From the NCBI RefSeq assembly GCF_016863555.1, contig NZ_BOPC01000076.1, positions 1 to 36,968 of the forward strand: a stretch of 36,968 bases of DNA. Reading direction: 5' to 3'. Source of the DNA: Micromonospora qiuiae (GTDB taxonomy: Bacteria; Actinomycetota; Actinomycetes; Mycobacteriales; Micromonosporaceae). This document shows positions 23,718 to 32,380 of the stretch, piece after piece. The first letter of the stretch is position 1. The number at the start of each line of letters is the position of its first letter. Below the pieces are notes generated by a model that had not been told where the DNA came from, ran no database searches, and was given only the letters and a program-made list of their open reading frames with translations. A program made the position numbers and the translations under genes.

Positions 23718-23900
23718 ACACCGCAACTTGTGGGCCTGCGCGCGGGATGCCGCAACTCGCGGGCTCAACCGACCCGGAAACCCCAACATCGCGCAACCCG
23801 TGCCACCCGCAGGGCGGGATAGGCCGACATCCCGTAACCCGTGCCCACCCTGGGCACCCGAACACCCCGAGATGCCGCAACCCGCGCCGTCCACATCCCC
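23718..23900. repeat. Degenerate tandem-repeat array B (copy of array A)
   Basis: Units begin at 23718, 23747, 23788, 23829 and 23872 with ATGCCGCAAC-like starts, giving lengths 29, 41, 41 and 43, nearly the same series as array A. The fourth unit contains GTGCCCA-CCC-TGGGCAC, a perfect small hairpin. The first two units also share GGCCTGCGCGCGGGA upstream of the core. The array sits 33 bases after the sigJ stop. Confidence 0.85.
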
Positions 23901-24046
23901 AGGCACAGCGGCCACCACGCCTGGATCTCGCCTGCATCGCCCCCGCGCCTGATGCGGCACCCAGCTGCGGCATCAACTGGCCCGACCAGGTCACCGCGCA
24001 CCCGGACCGCAGCCACCACAACAACCGCCTCGACCATCGCCGATCG

Positions 24047-24106
24047 CCGTTTCGCCGTAACGGCGGTGTCCCGACCCGATCGGACACCGCCGTACCGACG
24101 AAACGG
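24047..24106. repeat. Long imperfect inverted repeat
   Basis: The outer arms CCGTTTCG and CGAAACGG (8 pairs) and inner arms ACGGCGGTGTCC and GGACACCGCCGT (12 pairs) are perfect, separated by five-base internal loops, around a ten-base loop. Arms span 25 bases each. No reading frame is linked with it; it could be a terminator-like RNA structure or a small palindromic mobile element. Confidence 0.6.
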
Positions 24107-24214
24107 AGTCAATCAACTGGCTGCGGAAGCCAGCACTGTCGCCGGCGGCCATGCCACAGCGGCATGGCTCCATCCTCTGGCTTGCCCGCCTCGGCCCGCC
24201 TCGGCCCCATCGCC

Positions 24215-24294
24215 CTATTGCCGGTCGCTAACCCGGAACAGGTCGAGCAGCGATACCCCCAACGCCGAGGCAACCGCCTGAACTGACCGAGGTT
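24215..24294 (-). pseudogene. Possible C-terminal remnant of an XRE-type HTH protein
   Basis: The minus frame reads SVQAVASALGVSLLDLFRV and stops at 24215-24217. The phrase is typical of the last helix of XRE domains (A-ALGVSL-DLF). Nothing recognisable lies before it on that strand, so if real it is a small leftover of a regulator. Confidence 0.35.
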
Positions 24295-24474
24295 CATGGC
24301 CGTCGCGCCAAGTTCCCGGCGTAGTCGACCGCTGCAGGCGCAACCGCCACCACGGAAGAGATTGACACATATCGCTTTACTGCCTAGGATTCGTCGAATC
24401 GATTCGACTTCCTGACCTTCACCTGGTCTTGGCGATAGTCGGTGGCTGCGTACGTATCGTGACAAGGAACCGGG

Positions 24475-27366
24475 ATGACTGATCTACCCGTAAGTCGCAG
24501 GGGTGTCCTCGCCGCCGCCGCGCTGACCGCAGGCTCGGTCGGTCTGGCCTCGACCACGGGCGCCCAGCAGGCCGCAGCGGCACCGCCGGGGGTCACACTG
24601 CCCGACCGGGGGATCTACGACACCCGGGCCGCGACAGCTTGGACGGACGGTTTCCTGATCGGGAACGGCGAGTACGGGGCTGTCCTCCATGGAGTGCCGA
24701 CGCTGGAAAAGGTGATCTTCAATCACCATCGCTTCGTGATGCCCAACGGTAGCCGCGGCGTGATCCCGCCGGTGATCTCCGGCCGGTTGAACGGGGTGCG
24801 GGACAAGGCGCTGGCCGGAAACTACGGTGGCGCCAACGCGGACTTCGCCGCAGGCTGGAGCCTGCGCTGGACGCAGACGTACCATCCCGGCTTCGAGTTG
24901 CAGATCAGCACCCCCGGCATGACCACCACCAACGGGTACGCCCGCCTCACCGATTTCCGAACCGGCGAAGTAACGTCCACGTGGACGGACGGCAGTGGCA
25001 CCTGGACCCGTCGCGCCTTCGCCTCCCGAGCCGACAAGATCATCGTGCACGAACTCATTCCCGCGTCCGGCCGGTCGATCGACGCGACGTTGAGCGTCAA
25101 TATCTCGCTGGCCGGCGTCCCGAGCTCGGTCCGCTTCAGCACCCTGGCCACCGTCAGCGACGGCTCCGGCTACCTGAACCTGCGAGGCGCCTACCCGTCC
25201 GGGCATGCGGCGTTCGGCTTCGAAGGCGTCACCCGGGTCGTCCCCACCGGAGGGACGGTGACCGCGAACGGGTCGACCATCGTCGTCACCGCAGCAGCCC
25301 GGCTCGTCCTGCTGACCAAGCTCGACCGGTACGAGTCGTCCACCGCGTGGGACGCCAAACCATTGCACGCGGCGCTGGCGGCAGTGAGCGCGGACTACGG
25401 TGCGCTGCGGACTCGGCACATCGCCCAGCACTCGGCGATGTACGACCGCTCGCGTCTGGACCTGGATGTTTCTGCCACCGACCGCCAGCTGTCGACAAGT
25501 GAGCTGATCACGCGGCAAAACGCCAATCGCAACACGATGGACCTGGCACTGCTGGAACGGCTCTACGACAGCGGCCGTTATCTGTTCATCAGCTCCAGCG
25601 GAGTGCTGCCGCCCCGACTGACCGGGATCTGGGCCGGCACCTGGAACGGTGCCTGGGCCGACGACTTCACCACCGACGCCAATGTCAACCTGCAGGTTGC
25701 CGCCGGCAACATCCTCGACCTCACCGATGCCATGCAGGGCTACTTCAACCTGGTACTCGGCCAACTCGCCCACTGGCGGACCAACGCCCGGAACCTGTAC
25801 GGCGCCCGCGGCTTCCTCGCCCCGTCCCGAACCGACGGCGAGTACGGGTACATGCTGCACTTCGACGGCGGCTTCCCCGGCCACTGCTGGACGGGCGGCG
25901 CCGACTGGCTGTTCTACCCCTTGCTGGAGTACTACCAGGTCACCGGCGACCGGGCGTTCCTGGCGGACAAGTTGGGCCCGGCGCTGATGGAACTGGCCCT
26001 GTTCTACGAGGACTTCCTGACTCGCACCGACGCGTCCGGCCGGGTGGTGTTCGTGCCGTCGTTCTCGATGGAGAACTCGCCGGCCAACACGAACGTCCTG
26101 CTGGCGATCAACGCCACCGGCGACATCCAGGCCGGTAAGCACGCCCTACGAGCGGCCATCGACGCCGCCAACGCGCTCGGCGTCGAGCAGGGCCCGGGCC
26201 AGGGCGTCGCGCGCTGGACTGCCCTGCTGGCGAAGATTCCGCCCTACACCATCAACGGCAGCGGCGCCCTCGCCGAATGGTCCTGGCCCGGCCTCACGGA
26301 TCGGTACAACCACCGGCACGTCCACCACCTCTACGGGGCCTGGCCCCTGCACGAGATCAACCCCGAGGATCAACCGGCACTCGTCACCGCCGGGCTGCGG
26401 GCCCTGGCGCTACGTGGCGACGAGAACACCTCGGCACACGGCAGTCTGCACCGGGCCCTCGCCAGCGCCCGGCTGAAGGACGGCGCCGGGGTCTACAGCA
26501 ACCTCCGCAAGATCATCGGCAACAATATGCTTTTCCGTTCTCTCATGACCTCGCACAACCCGAACCTGGAGATCTACAACGCTGACGCGGCCAACGCCCT
26601 GCCGGCCGTGCTCAGCGAAGCGCTCATCTACACCAGGCCCGGCATCGTCGAGCTGCTGCCCGCCGTGCCCGACCAACTCGCCAAGGGCACCATCACCGGC
26701 GTACGCGGACGCAACCAGGTCCGTATCGACAGCCTCGCCTGGGATCTGCCCGCCCGCACCACCACGGTGCTCCTCACCTCGGCGATCAACCAGGCGATCA
26801 CGCTCATCAGCCGGCGGGGAATCGCATCCCTGACCACCTCCGCTCCGGTCACCTCCTCCCCGCTCGGCTCGCACGCCCGGGTGATCTCTCTGGCCGCCGG
26901 GCAACAGGTGCAGGTGACCGTCGGCCTGCCCACCGGTCCCGGCACCGGCATCTCCCGGCTGGTCAACCGGCGCAGCGGGAAGGTGCTGGACGTCAACGGC
27001 GGCTCCACCGCCGACGGCGCGTCCATCATCCAGTGGCCGTGGACCGGCGCGACCAACCAGCAGTGGCGGCTGCTGCCGAACCAGGATGGCTCGTTCCGGC
27101 TGTCCAGCGTCCACAGCGGCAAGGTCCTGGACAGCCCGGGCGGCTCCGGCCAGGGCGAGGGACTCATCCAGTGGGCCGACAACGGCGGCACCAACCAGTG
27201 GTGGAATCTGGTCCCCGCGGCGACCAGTGGGTACTACCGGCTCGTCAACGTGAGAAACGGATGGTGTGCGGACGTCGAAGGCGGCTCCAGCGCGGACGCC
27301 GCCAGGGTCATCCAGCGCCCGATCAGCGGCGACTCCAGCCAGGAATGGCAAGTCGCCGGGGTGTGA
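24475..27366 (+). CDS. Tat-exported GH95 alpha-L-fucosidase with ricin-type lectin tail
   Basis: This 963-residue protein begins with a twin-arginine signal (SRRGVL at 7-12, cut near AAAAPP). A GH95 beta-sandwich follows (about 40-290: GFLIGNGEYGAVLHG), then an (alpha/alpha)6 barrel (about 300-720) with DANVNLQVAAGN and PSFSMENSP, where the Asn pair and the Glu match the GH95 catalytic machinery. An end domain runs to about 820. The last 140 residues form a beta-trefoil ricin-B lectin/CBM13 with three repeats (GKVLDVNGGSTADGA, GKVLDSPGGSGQGEG, WCADVEGGSSADAA, each followed by QQW or QEW). GH95 enzymes remove alpha-1,2-fucose; plant xyloglucan is a likely substrate. AAGGAA lies five bases before the ATG. 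The NYWP motif common after the Asn pair is changed to AAGN, so substrate choice may differ. Confidence 0.93.
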   Translation: MTDLPVSRRGVLAAAALTAGSVGLASTTGAQQAAAAPPGVTLPDRGIYDTRAATAWTDGFLIGNGEYGAVLHGVPTLEKVIFNHHRFVMPNGSRGVIPPVISGRLNGVRDKALAGNYGGANADFAAGWSLRWTQTYHPGFELQISTPGMTTTNGYARLTDFRTGEVTSTWTDGSGTWTRRAFASRADKIIVHELIPASGRSIDATLSVNISLAGVPSSVRFSTLATVSDGSGYLNLRGAYPSGHAAFGFEGVTRVVPTGGTVTANGSTIVVTAAARLVLLTKLDRYESSTAWDAKPLHAALAAVSADYGALRTRHIAQHSAMYDRSRLDLDVSATDRQLSTSELITRQNANRNTMDLALLERLYDSGRYLFISSSGVLPPRLTGIWAGTWNGAWADDFTTDANVNLQVAAGNILDLTDAMQGYFNLVLGQLAHWRTNARNLYGARGFLAPSRTDGEYGYMLHFDGGFPGHCWTGGADWLFYPLLEYYQVTGDRAFLADKLGPALMELALFYEDFLTRTDASGRVVFVPSFSMENSPANTNVLLAINATGDIQAGKHALRAAIDAANALGVEQGPGQGVARWTALLAKIPPYTINGSGALAEWSWPGLTDRYNHRHVHHLYGAWPLHEINPEDQPALVTAGLRALALRGDENTSAHGSLHRALASARLKDGAGVYSNLRKIIGNNMLFRSLMTSHNPNLEIYNADAANALPAVLSEALIYTRPGIVELLPAVPDQLAKGTITGVRGRNQVRIDSLAWDLPARTTTVLLTSAINQAITLISRRGIASLTTSAPVTSSPLGSHARVISLAAGQQVQVTVGLPTGPGTGISRLVNRRSGKVLDVNGGSTADGASIIQWPWTGATNQQWRLLPNQDGSFRLSSVHSGKVLDSPGGSGQGEGLIQWADNGGTNQWWNLVPAATSGYYRLVNVRNGWCADVEGGSSADAARVIQRPISGDSSQEWQVAGV

Positions 27367-27454
27367 GCCGTCGAGGCACGATGCCCAGACGACGCCCGGC
27401 GCTCCGCGCCCGACGTGGAGATGGCCGCCGCCTGACCCCGCCTGCGACACCGAA

Positions 27455-27490
27455 GATCCCGGTCGGCACCTACTGGCGCCGGCCGGGATC
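27455..27490 (+). terminator. Hairpin terminator of the GH95 gene
   Basis: GATCCCGGTCGGC pairs with GCCGGCCGGGATC over 13 bases with one G-U pair and a ten-base loop. It starts 89 bases after the GH95 stop. Confidence 0.65.
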
Positions 27491-27499
27491 AGGTGTGCC

Positions 27500-27847
27500 G
27501 GTGTGCCCCTTGCGCTGCGCCAGTACACCCAGGGCGTACCGGATCCCAGCGTCATCAGCCCCGACACCTGGACGCTGGACCACGCGCTGCTGCAGCGGCC
27601 CGGCAACGACGCGGCGCAGCTACGCCTGTTCCGCGACTACCCGACGAACCGCGCGCTCCATCCCCGACTCCAGGAACACCTAAAGGTCAACCGAGTACCC
27701 GTCTTGGCGGTGTGGGGCCGCAACGACCAGATCTTCGCGCCGGACGGGGCGACCGCCTTCGGCGAAGACCTGCCGCACGCCGAGGTCCACCTCCTCGACG
27801 GCGGACACTTCCGCAAGCCCTGCCGCCCGCATGGAACTAATCATTAG
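27500..27847 (+). pseudogene. C-terminal fragment of an epoxide-hydrolase-like alpha/beta hydrolase
   Basis: The frame reads QYTQGVPDPSVISPDTWTLD, RPGNDAAQLRLFRDYPTN, then VPVLAVWGRNDQIFAPDG and HLLDGGHF, matching the cap and the last third of alpha/beta hydrolases (Asp of the triad in GRNDQIF, His in GGHF). The nucleophile half is missing and the text after GGHF departs from the family and stops at 27845. The end overlaps a cluster of short inverted repeats before the next operon. Confidence 0.78.
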
Positions 27848-27858
27848 TAAGTAACTAA
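27836..27858 (+). promoter_or_regulatory. Three overlapping ACTAA/TTAGT half-sites
   Basis: ACTAA (27836), TTAGT (27844) and ACTAA (27854) alternate in orientation, giving ACTAAT-C-ATTAGT and TTAGT-AAGTA-ACTAA inverted repeats in an A/T-rich island. It lies about 50 bases before the LLM gene start and could be the operator of the HxlR-type regulator at the operon's far end. Confidence 0.5.
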
Positions 27859-27902
27859 CCAGCCACTTGTTGATGCTGAACGATGGGCCGATCGTTGGCG
27901 AC

Positions 27903-28799
27903 ATGACCGACCAACGACGTCTCCCCCGCTTCGGGATCAGCCTCGACCCCGAGGCCGCCCGACACAGTGACGCTCTCCGACTGGCCCGGGCCGCCGATGC
28001 CGGGGGCCTCGACTATCTCGCTGTGCAGGACCACCCGTACCAGCCACAGCATCTGGACTCCTGGACCTGGCTGACCTATCTGGCCGGGCAGACCGAGCGG
28101 ATCGCTCTGCTCCCGGACGTCGCCGACCTGCAGCTGCGCCCTCCGGCCATGCTCGCCAAGGCGGCCACGACCTTCGACCGGCTGCACAGTGGTCGGCTCG
28201 CCCTCGGCGTCGGCGGCGGTGCCTTCGCTGACGGCATCGCGGCCATGGGTGGCACACGCCGCACCAACGCCGACATGGTGACCTACACCGAGGAAGCCCT
28301 ACGGATCCTGCGGCCCGCATTGGCCGGCGACGTCGTTCACCTCAACGGCAGGCAACATCGGGTCGAGGGTTATCACGCCGGGCCCGCACCGGCTTCACCC
28401 ATCTCCGTCTGGCTCGGAGGGCAGGGCCCACGCATGCTGGCCGTGACCGGCCGCCTGGCAGACGGATGGATCTCCCCGCTCAACATCTACGTCCCGCCCG
28501 CAGAAGTTCCGGCAAAGCAGCACATCATCGACGAGTCCGCCCGGTCCGCCGGACGCGACCCCAGACAGATCCGCCGCATCTACAACGTCATCGGCACCAT
28601 CGGCCGCGGCGGTGGACCCGGCCTGTCCGGCAGCGTCGAACTCTGGGCCGACACCCTGGCCGACTGGTCGGCACGGCTCGGCTTCGACACCTTCATCTTC
28701 TGGCCCGCGGTCGCCCCGCACACACAGCTCGACCTTTTCGTCCACAACGTGATCCCGGCCGTCCGGGACCGGCTCCACACCGAGGTGACCGCACCGTGA
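27903..28799 (+). CDS. LLM-class flavin-dependent oxidoreductase
   Basis: This 298-residue protein has the luciferase-like TIM barrel: FGISLDPEAARHSDALRLAR at the start, LAVQDHPYQP, RIALLPDVADLQLRPPAMLAK, the GRLALGVGGGAF loop, and ISVWLGGQGPRMLAVTGRLADGWI. Such enzymes use FMN or F420 to oxidise or reduce small molecules. The start at 27903 (MTDQRRLPRF) is chosen by the fold; there is no good Shine-Dalgarno site and the frame is open from 27867. The stop overlaps the GTG of the next gene (GTGA), so the two are coupled. The substrate is unknown. Confidence 0.9.
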   Translation: MTDQRRLPRFGISLDPEAARHSDALRLARAADAGGLDYLAVQDHPYQPQHLDSWTWLTYLAGQTERIALLPDVADLQLRPPAMLAKAATTFDRLHSGRLALGVGGGAFADGIAAMGGTRRTNADMVTYTEEALRILRPALAGDVVHLNGRQHRVEGYHAGPAPASPISVWLGGQGPRMLAVTGRLADGWISPLNIYVPPAEVPAKQHIIDESARSAGRDPRQIRRIYNVIGTIGRGGGPGLSGSVELWADTLADWSARLGFDTFIFWPAVAPHTQLDLFVHNVIPAVRDRLHTEVTAP

Positions 28800-30106
28800 C
28801 CACCACCACCACGCTCGAAGGCAAGATCATCACGCCCGCAGACCGGCGGTACGCGCTGCTGCGCTCGACCTACACCCAGGTCGCGAGACCAGCCATGGTC
28901 ATCCTGCCTGAAACCACGGCCGACGTGGTCAGCGCTCTGCACTACGCCCGGGAGCAGGACCTGCCAATCGCGGTACGCAGCGGGGGGCATGGCTTGTCCG
29001 GGCGTTCTTCCAACAACGGCGGCACCGTCATCGACCTGTCCGCCCTCAACGAGATACGCGTCCTCGACCGTGGCGCCCGGCTGGTCCGTGTCGGCGCCGG
29101 CGCCCGCTGGGCCCACGTCGCCCGCGCACTGGCCCCGGCCGGGCTGGCCATCAGCTCCGGCGACCACGGCAACGTCGGAGTCGGCGGCCTCGCGACCGCT
29201 GGCGGGATCGGCTGGCTCGCCCGCGACTACGGGCTGACCATCGATCACATCCGCGCCGCCGAGATCGTCCTCGCCGACGGCACCGTGGTCCGCGCCGACG
29301 CGGAGCACGACCCAGACTTGTTCTGGGCCGTGCGCGGCGCGGGAGCCGGCGTCGGCATCGTGACCGCCTTCGAGATCGAAGCCGCCGAACTCCGCGACGT
29401 CGGCATGGCCCAGCTCACCATGCTCGCCGACCGCGACGGCCGCACCCTGACCCGCTGGGCCGACTATCTGGCCACCGCGCCGCGAGAGCTGACCACAGCC
29501 GGCATGCTGATGTCCTACGGCGACGATGTGGTCCTGTCGCTGACCGCCGTGATCGCCAGCCCTGACGACAGCCGAGCCCACCGAGCCGTCGCGCCTCTGC
29601 GCGGCGTCGGCCGGAAACTGCTCGATCAAACCGCGCGCCGGCTCCCGTATGCCGGGCTCGTACCCACCGCGCACCTGCACACCAACATCGGCCAACAGCC
29701 GTCCACCACCATCAACGGCCTGCTCCGCGAGCTGACCCCGGCCGCCGCCAAATCCATCACCGCTGCCGCCATCGGGCCGACGCCGGCGCTGATGCAGCTC
29801 CGCTCGCTTGGCGGAGCCATCAACGATGTCGCGGCCGACGACACCGCCTACGCCCACCGCGACCACAACGTGCTCGTGATCGGCACCGTCTTTCCGCCGC
29901 AGGACGACGCCGCCCTCGGCCGGGTGTGGCGCAACGTCGCCGAGCACACCGACGGCGCGTATGCCAACTTCTCCACCCGGCTCGATGCTGCGGCCTTCCG
30001 CCGGTTCTACCCCGGCCGCACCGGAGATCGCGTCCTCGATATCTGGCGCCGCTACGACCCTGACGGCATCTTCCGCTCAGCGCTGTACCAGAACGAACTG
30101 GCTTGA
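28796..30106 (+). CDS. BBE-type FAD-linked oxidase
   Basis: This 436-residue enzyme has a PCMH FAD-binding domain (about 25-205). RSGGHGLSG places His65 at the 8-alpha-histidyl FAD site. The usual Cys of bicovalent berberine-bridge-like oxidases is replaced by GDHGNVGVGG, so flavin is likely bound through His only. The substrate domain runs to about 400, and the C-terminal BBE segment ends RRYDPDGIFRSALYQN. These oxidases act on sugars, alkaloids or polyketides. It is coupled to the LLM gene by a GTGA overlap, suggesting a two-step redox pathway. The convergent HxlR gene ends eight bases downstream. Confidence 0.92.
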   Translation: MTTTTTLEGKIITPADRRYALLRSTYTQVARPAMVILPETTADVVSALHYAREQDLPIAVRSGGHGLSGRSSNNGGTVIDLSALNEIRVLDRGARLVRVGAGARWAHVARALAPAGLAISSGDHGNVGVGGLATAGGIGWLARDYGLTIDHIRAAEIVLADGTVVRADAEHDPDLFWAVRGAGAGVGIVTAFEIEAAELRDVGMAQLTMLADRDGRTLTRWADYLATAPRELTTAGMLMSYGDDVVLSLTAVIASPDDSRAHRAVAPLRGVGRKLLDQTARRLPYAGLVPTAHLHTNIGQQPSTTINGLLRELTPAAAKSITAAAIGPTPALMQLRSLGGAINDVAADDTAYAHRDHNVLVIGTVFPPQDDAALGRVWRNVAEHTDGAYANFSTRLDAAAFRRFYPGRTGDRVLDIWRRYDPDGIFRSALYQNELA

Positions 30107-30113
30107 CTGTTGG

Positions 30114-30455
30114 CTATTTCGTGGCCAGGTGCCGCTCGCCCCACCGGAACAATGGCTCTAGCACCCGCAACAGATCCAAGCCGCGGTCGGTCGGTTCGTA
30201 GATGACCTGCACCGGGGTGCTCGGAATGACCTGACGCCGCAGCAGGCCGAGTGACTCGAGCTCTTTGAGCCGCACGGTGAGCATGCGATCCGAGATGCCG
30301 TCGATGGACCGTCGGTAGTCGCTGAAGCGACGGGCACCCCGGTGTGCGGCAACCATGATTGCGCCGGACCAGCGCCGGCCCACGGTATCCAGCACGGACT
30401 GCACCCGGCGGCACTGGATGCTGGTGGCGTCGTGCGTGTCGGCGGAGGTAGTCAC
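30114..30455 (-). CDS. HxlR-type winged-helix regulator
   Basis: This 113-residue protein matches HxlR/MarR-like dimeric regulators: CRRVQSVLDTVGRRWSGAIM, RFSDYRRSIDGISDRMLTVR, LKELESLGLLRR and YEPTDRGLDLLRVLEPLFRW. The first Cys in IQC is at a position used for redox or aldehyde sensing in some relatives. The GTG at 30455 is chosen; the frame continues to a GTG at 30479. TACGGT six bases before 30455 fits a leaderless transcript. It lies convergent to the BBE gene and probably controls the LLM-BBE operon through the sites at 27836. Confidence 0.88.
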   Translation of the reverse strand: MTTSADTHDATSIQCRRVQSVLDTVGRRWSGAIMVAAHRGARRFSDYRRSIDGISDRMLTVRLKELESLGLLRRQVIPSTPVQVIYEPTDRGLDLLRVLEPLFRWGERHLATK

Positions 30456-30578
30456 GCCAGTACCGTAATCATTGCCCACTCGCCAAGGCCAGTGAAAAGA
30501 AGAGACTTATCGGTAATCAATCCCGCGGTGAGCCGTAACCGACGCAGGCGTGACACATCTGGGCGGTAGGCTCGGGGC

Positions 30579-31259
30579 GTGTCGGGTAGCGCGGAGATCG
30601 GGTTGCGGGCGGATGCGGCGCACAACCGTGCGCGGCTGGTCTCGGCCGCCCGGGCGGTGTTCGGCGAGCAGGGCTTGAATGCATCCATGCGGCAGATCGC
30701 CCGCCATGCGGGGGTGAGCGAGCCTACGCTGCGGCGCCGCTTCGCATCCAAGGAGGAGCTGGTCGCCGAGGCGTTCGGCGACCAGGTCGCGGTCTACGCC
30801 GATGCCGCTGAGCAGGCGTTGGTCATGGCCGACGCGTGGGAAGGGTTCACCACCTTCGTGCACCGCGTCGCGAAGATGCAGCTCGCCGACCGCGGCTTCA
30901 CCGAGGTGCTCACCATGACCTTCCCGGAGAGCATGCGCGCCGAGACGCATCGTCGCCGCGCCTATACGGCCGCAACGGCTTTGATCCGGCGCGCCCAGGC
31001 CGCGGGGGTACTGCGGGCGGACTTCTCGCCCGAGGATCTGGTGCTGGTGCTCATGGCCCACGCCGGCGTGGTCGCGGCCGCCGGCCCGCTCGCGCAGACT
31101 CTCTCCGACCGGCTGCTCGCCTACTTGCTCGAGGCGTTCGCCGCCCCGGGCTCGGGCCCACTGCCACCCGCGCCTTCGGCCAGCGAGACGTACCGGGCGC
31201 TGCTACGCCTGCACGGTGACAAGGACCACAGCAAGCGAGGCCGCACCGCCGCACCGTAA
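30579..31259 (+). CDS. TetR-family transcriptional regulator
   Basis: This 226-residue protein has a typical N-terminal HTH: ARLVSAARAVFGEQGLNASM, QIARHAGVSEPTLRRRFASK (residues about 15-60). A helical ligand-binding domain with an Ala-rich dimer helix follows. TAGGCT six bases before the GTG at 30579 points to a leaderless start. An LLM oxidoreductase and a reductase follow downstream and are probably repressed by it; an inverted repeat at 31254 overlaps its own stop. Confidence 0.93.
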   Translation: MSGSAEIGLRADAAHNRARLVSAARAVFGEQGLNASMRQIARHAGVSEPTLRRRFASKEELVAEAFGDQVAVYADAAEQALVMADAWEGFTTFVHRVAKMQLADRGFTEVLTMTFPESMRAETHRRRAYTAATALIRRAQAAGVLRADFSPEDLVLVLMAHAGVVAAAGPLAQTLSDRLLAYLLEAFAAPGSGPLPPAPSASETYRALLRLHGDKDHSKRGRTAAP

Positions 31260-31284
31260 GTGGAATACCTGCGTCACTTAACGG
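31254..31284 (+). promoter_or_regulatory. Inverted repeat between TetR and LLM genes
   Basis: CCGTAAGTG and CACTTAACGG pair except for one bulged base, with 12 bases between the arms. It overlaps the TetR stop and lies 40 bases before the ATG at 31325, so it suits a TetR operator. Confidence 0.45.
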
Positions 31285-31324
31285 GTTGTGTCCATCATCG
31301 ACTACCCGAAGAGACGAGGTCGAC

Positions 31325-32380
31325 ATGGAAATCGGGGCATTCACTTTCGTGGACGTAGCGCTCAGCGGTGGCGTCCGACCGGCGCAGCGCATCCCGGAAC
31401 TCATCGAGGAGATCGTCCTGGCCGACGAGGTCGGGCTGGACGTGTTCGGCGTGGGCGAGCATCACCATCCTGGGTTCGCCGCACCGGCGCCCGCGGTGCT
31501 CCTCGCGGCAGCGGCAGCCCGAACCTCACGCATCAGGCTCACCAGCGCGGTAACGGTGCTCAGCTCGGATGACCCGGTGCGTGTGTTCGAGCAGTTCGCC
31601 ACGGTCGATCTGCTGTCGCAGGGTCGGGCTGAGGTCATGGCCGGGCGCGGCGCCTTCCTGGACTCGTTCCGGCTCTTCGGTTACGAGCTGGCCGACTATG
31701 ACAAGTTGTTCGACGAAAAGCTGCGGTTGCTGCAGAAACTAAGCACGGGCGGGCCGGTCACCTGGTCGGGGCGGTTCCGGGCGCCACTCAACGGCGAGGT
31801 CGTTCTCCCACGACCGGTGCAGGAGCCGTTGCCGGTTTGGGTCGGCGTGGGCGGCAGTCCCAACTCGGTGATCCGCGCGGCCGCCCTTGGGCTGCCGATG
31901 GCGCTCGGCGCTGTCGGCGGCCTCGTCGCGCAGTACGCACCGCTGGCCGACCTCTACCGCCAAGCGCTGGAGCAATACGGCCAGTCCCCGCAGCCGGTCG
32001 CCATGACCCTGCACGGCTTTGTCGCCGACACCTCCCAGAAGGCCGCTGACGTGTACTTCCCGGCCGACGCAGAACTGCACAACATCGCCGGGGCTGAGCA
32101 CGGCGTCCCCAGAGTCACGCCCGCCGACATCGCGGCGAAGAATGGCCCGGGCAGCACCTACGCGGTCGGCTCCCCACAACAGGTCATCGACAAGCTGCTA
32201 CACCATCACGAGGTGCTCGGCCATCAGCGCACCATGCTTCAACTCGCCGTCGGCTCCGTGCCCCACCGCGACATCATGCGGGCGATCGAACTGCTCGGCA
32301 CCGAGGTCGCGCCGGTCGTGCGCGCCGAGGTGAGCCGCCGCACAAGCGATGCCACCGAGACCGTGGGGGCCGCACAGTGA
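31325..32380 (+). CDS. LLM-class flavin-dependent oxidoreductase (second)
   Basis: This 351-residue luciferase-like enzyme opens MEIGAFTFVD and has ELIEEIVLADEVGLDVFGVG, EHHHPGFAAPAPAVLLAA, RIRLTSAVTVLSSDDPVRV and GRAEVMAGRGAF, with PLPVWVGVGGSPNSV near residue 175. This resembles the LLM subgroup often labelled by structure 2I7G (from memory). It likely uses F420 or FMN. GAGG lies before the ATG at 31325. Its stop overlaps the GTG of an F420-reductase-like gene, which suggests cofactor recycling for this enzyme. Confidence 0.93.
   Translation: MEIGAFTFVDVALSGGVRPAQRIPELIEEIVLADEVGLDVFGVGEHHHPGFAAPAPAVLLAAAAARTSRIRLTSAVTVLSSDDPVRVFEQFATVDLLSQGRAEVMAGRGAFLDSFRLFGYELADYDKLFDEKLRLLQKLSTGGPVTWSGRFRAPLNGEVVLPRPVQEPLPVWVGVGGSPNSVIRAAALGLPMALGAVGGLVAQYAPLADLYRQALEQYGQSPQPVAMTLHGFVADTSQKAADVYFPADAELHNIAGAEHGVPRVTPADIAAKNGPGSTYAVGSPQQVIDKLLHHHEVLGHQRTMLQLAVGSVPHRDIMRAIELLGTEVAPVVRAEVSRRTSDATETVGAAQ

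Larger units (their letters stand above)
23685..24474. other. Long non-coding region with repeat array, long inverted repeat and a small HTH remnant
   Basis: Nearly 800 bases without an intact gene between sigJ and the GH95 gene. It holds repeat array B (23718-23900), a long imperfect inverted repeat (24047-24106) and a possible XRE remnant (24215-24294). Its last 100 bases probably carry the GH95 promoter. Confidence 0.6.

Noticed and set aside
13723..23900. Arrays considered as CRISPR
   Set aside because: Units are degenerate throughout, have no unique spacers between constant repeats, and no cas genes are nearby.
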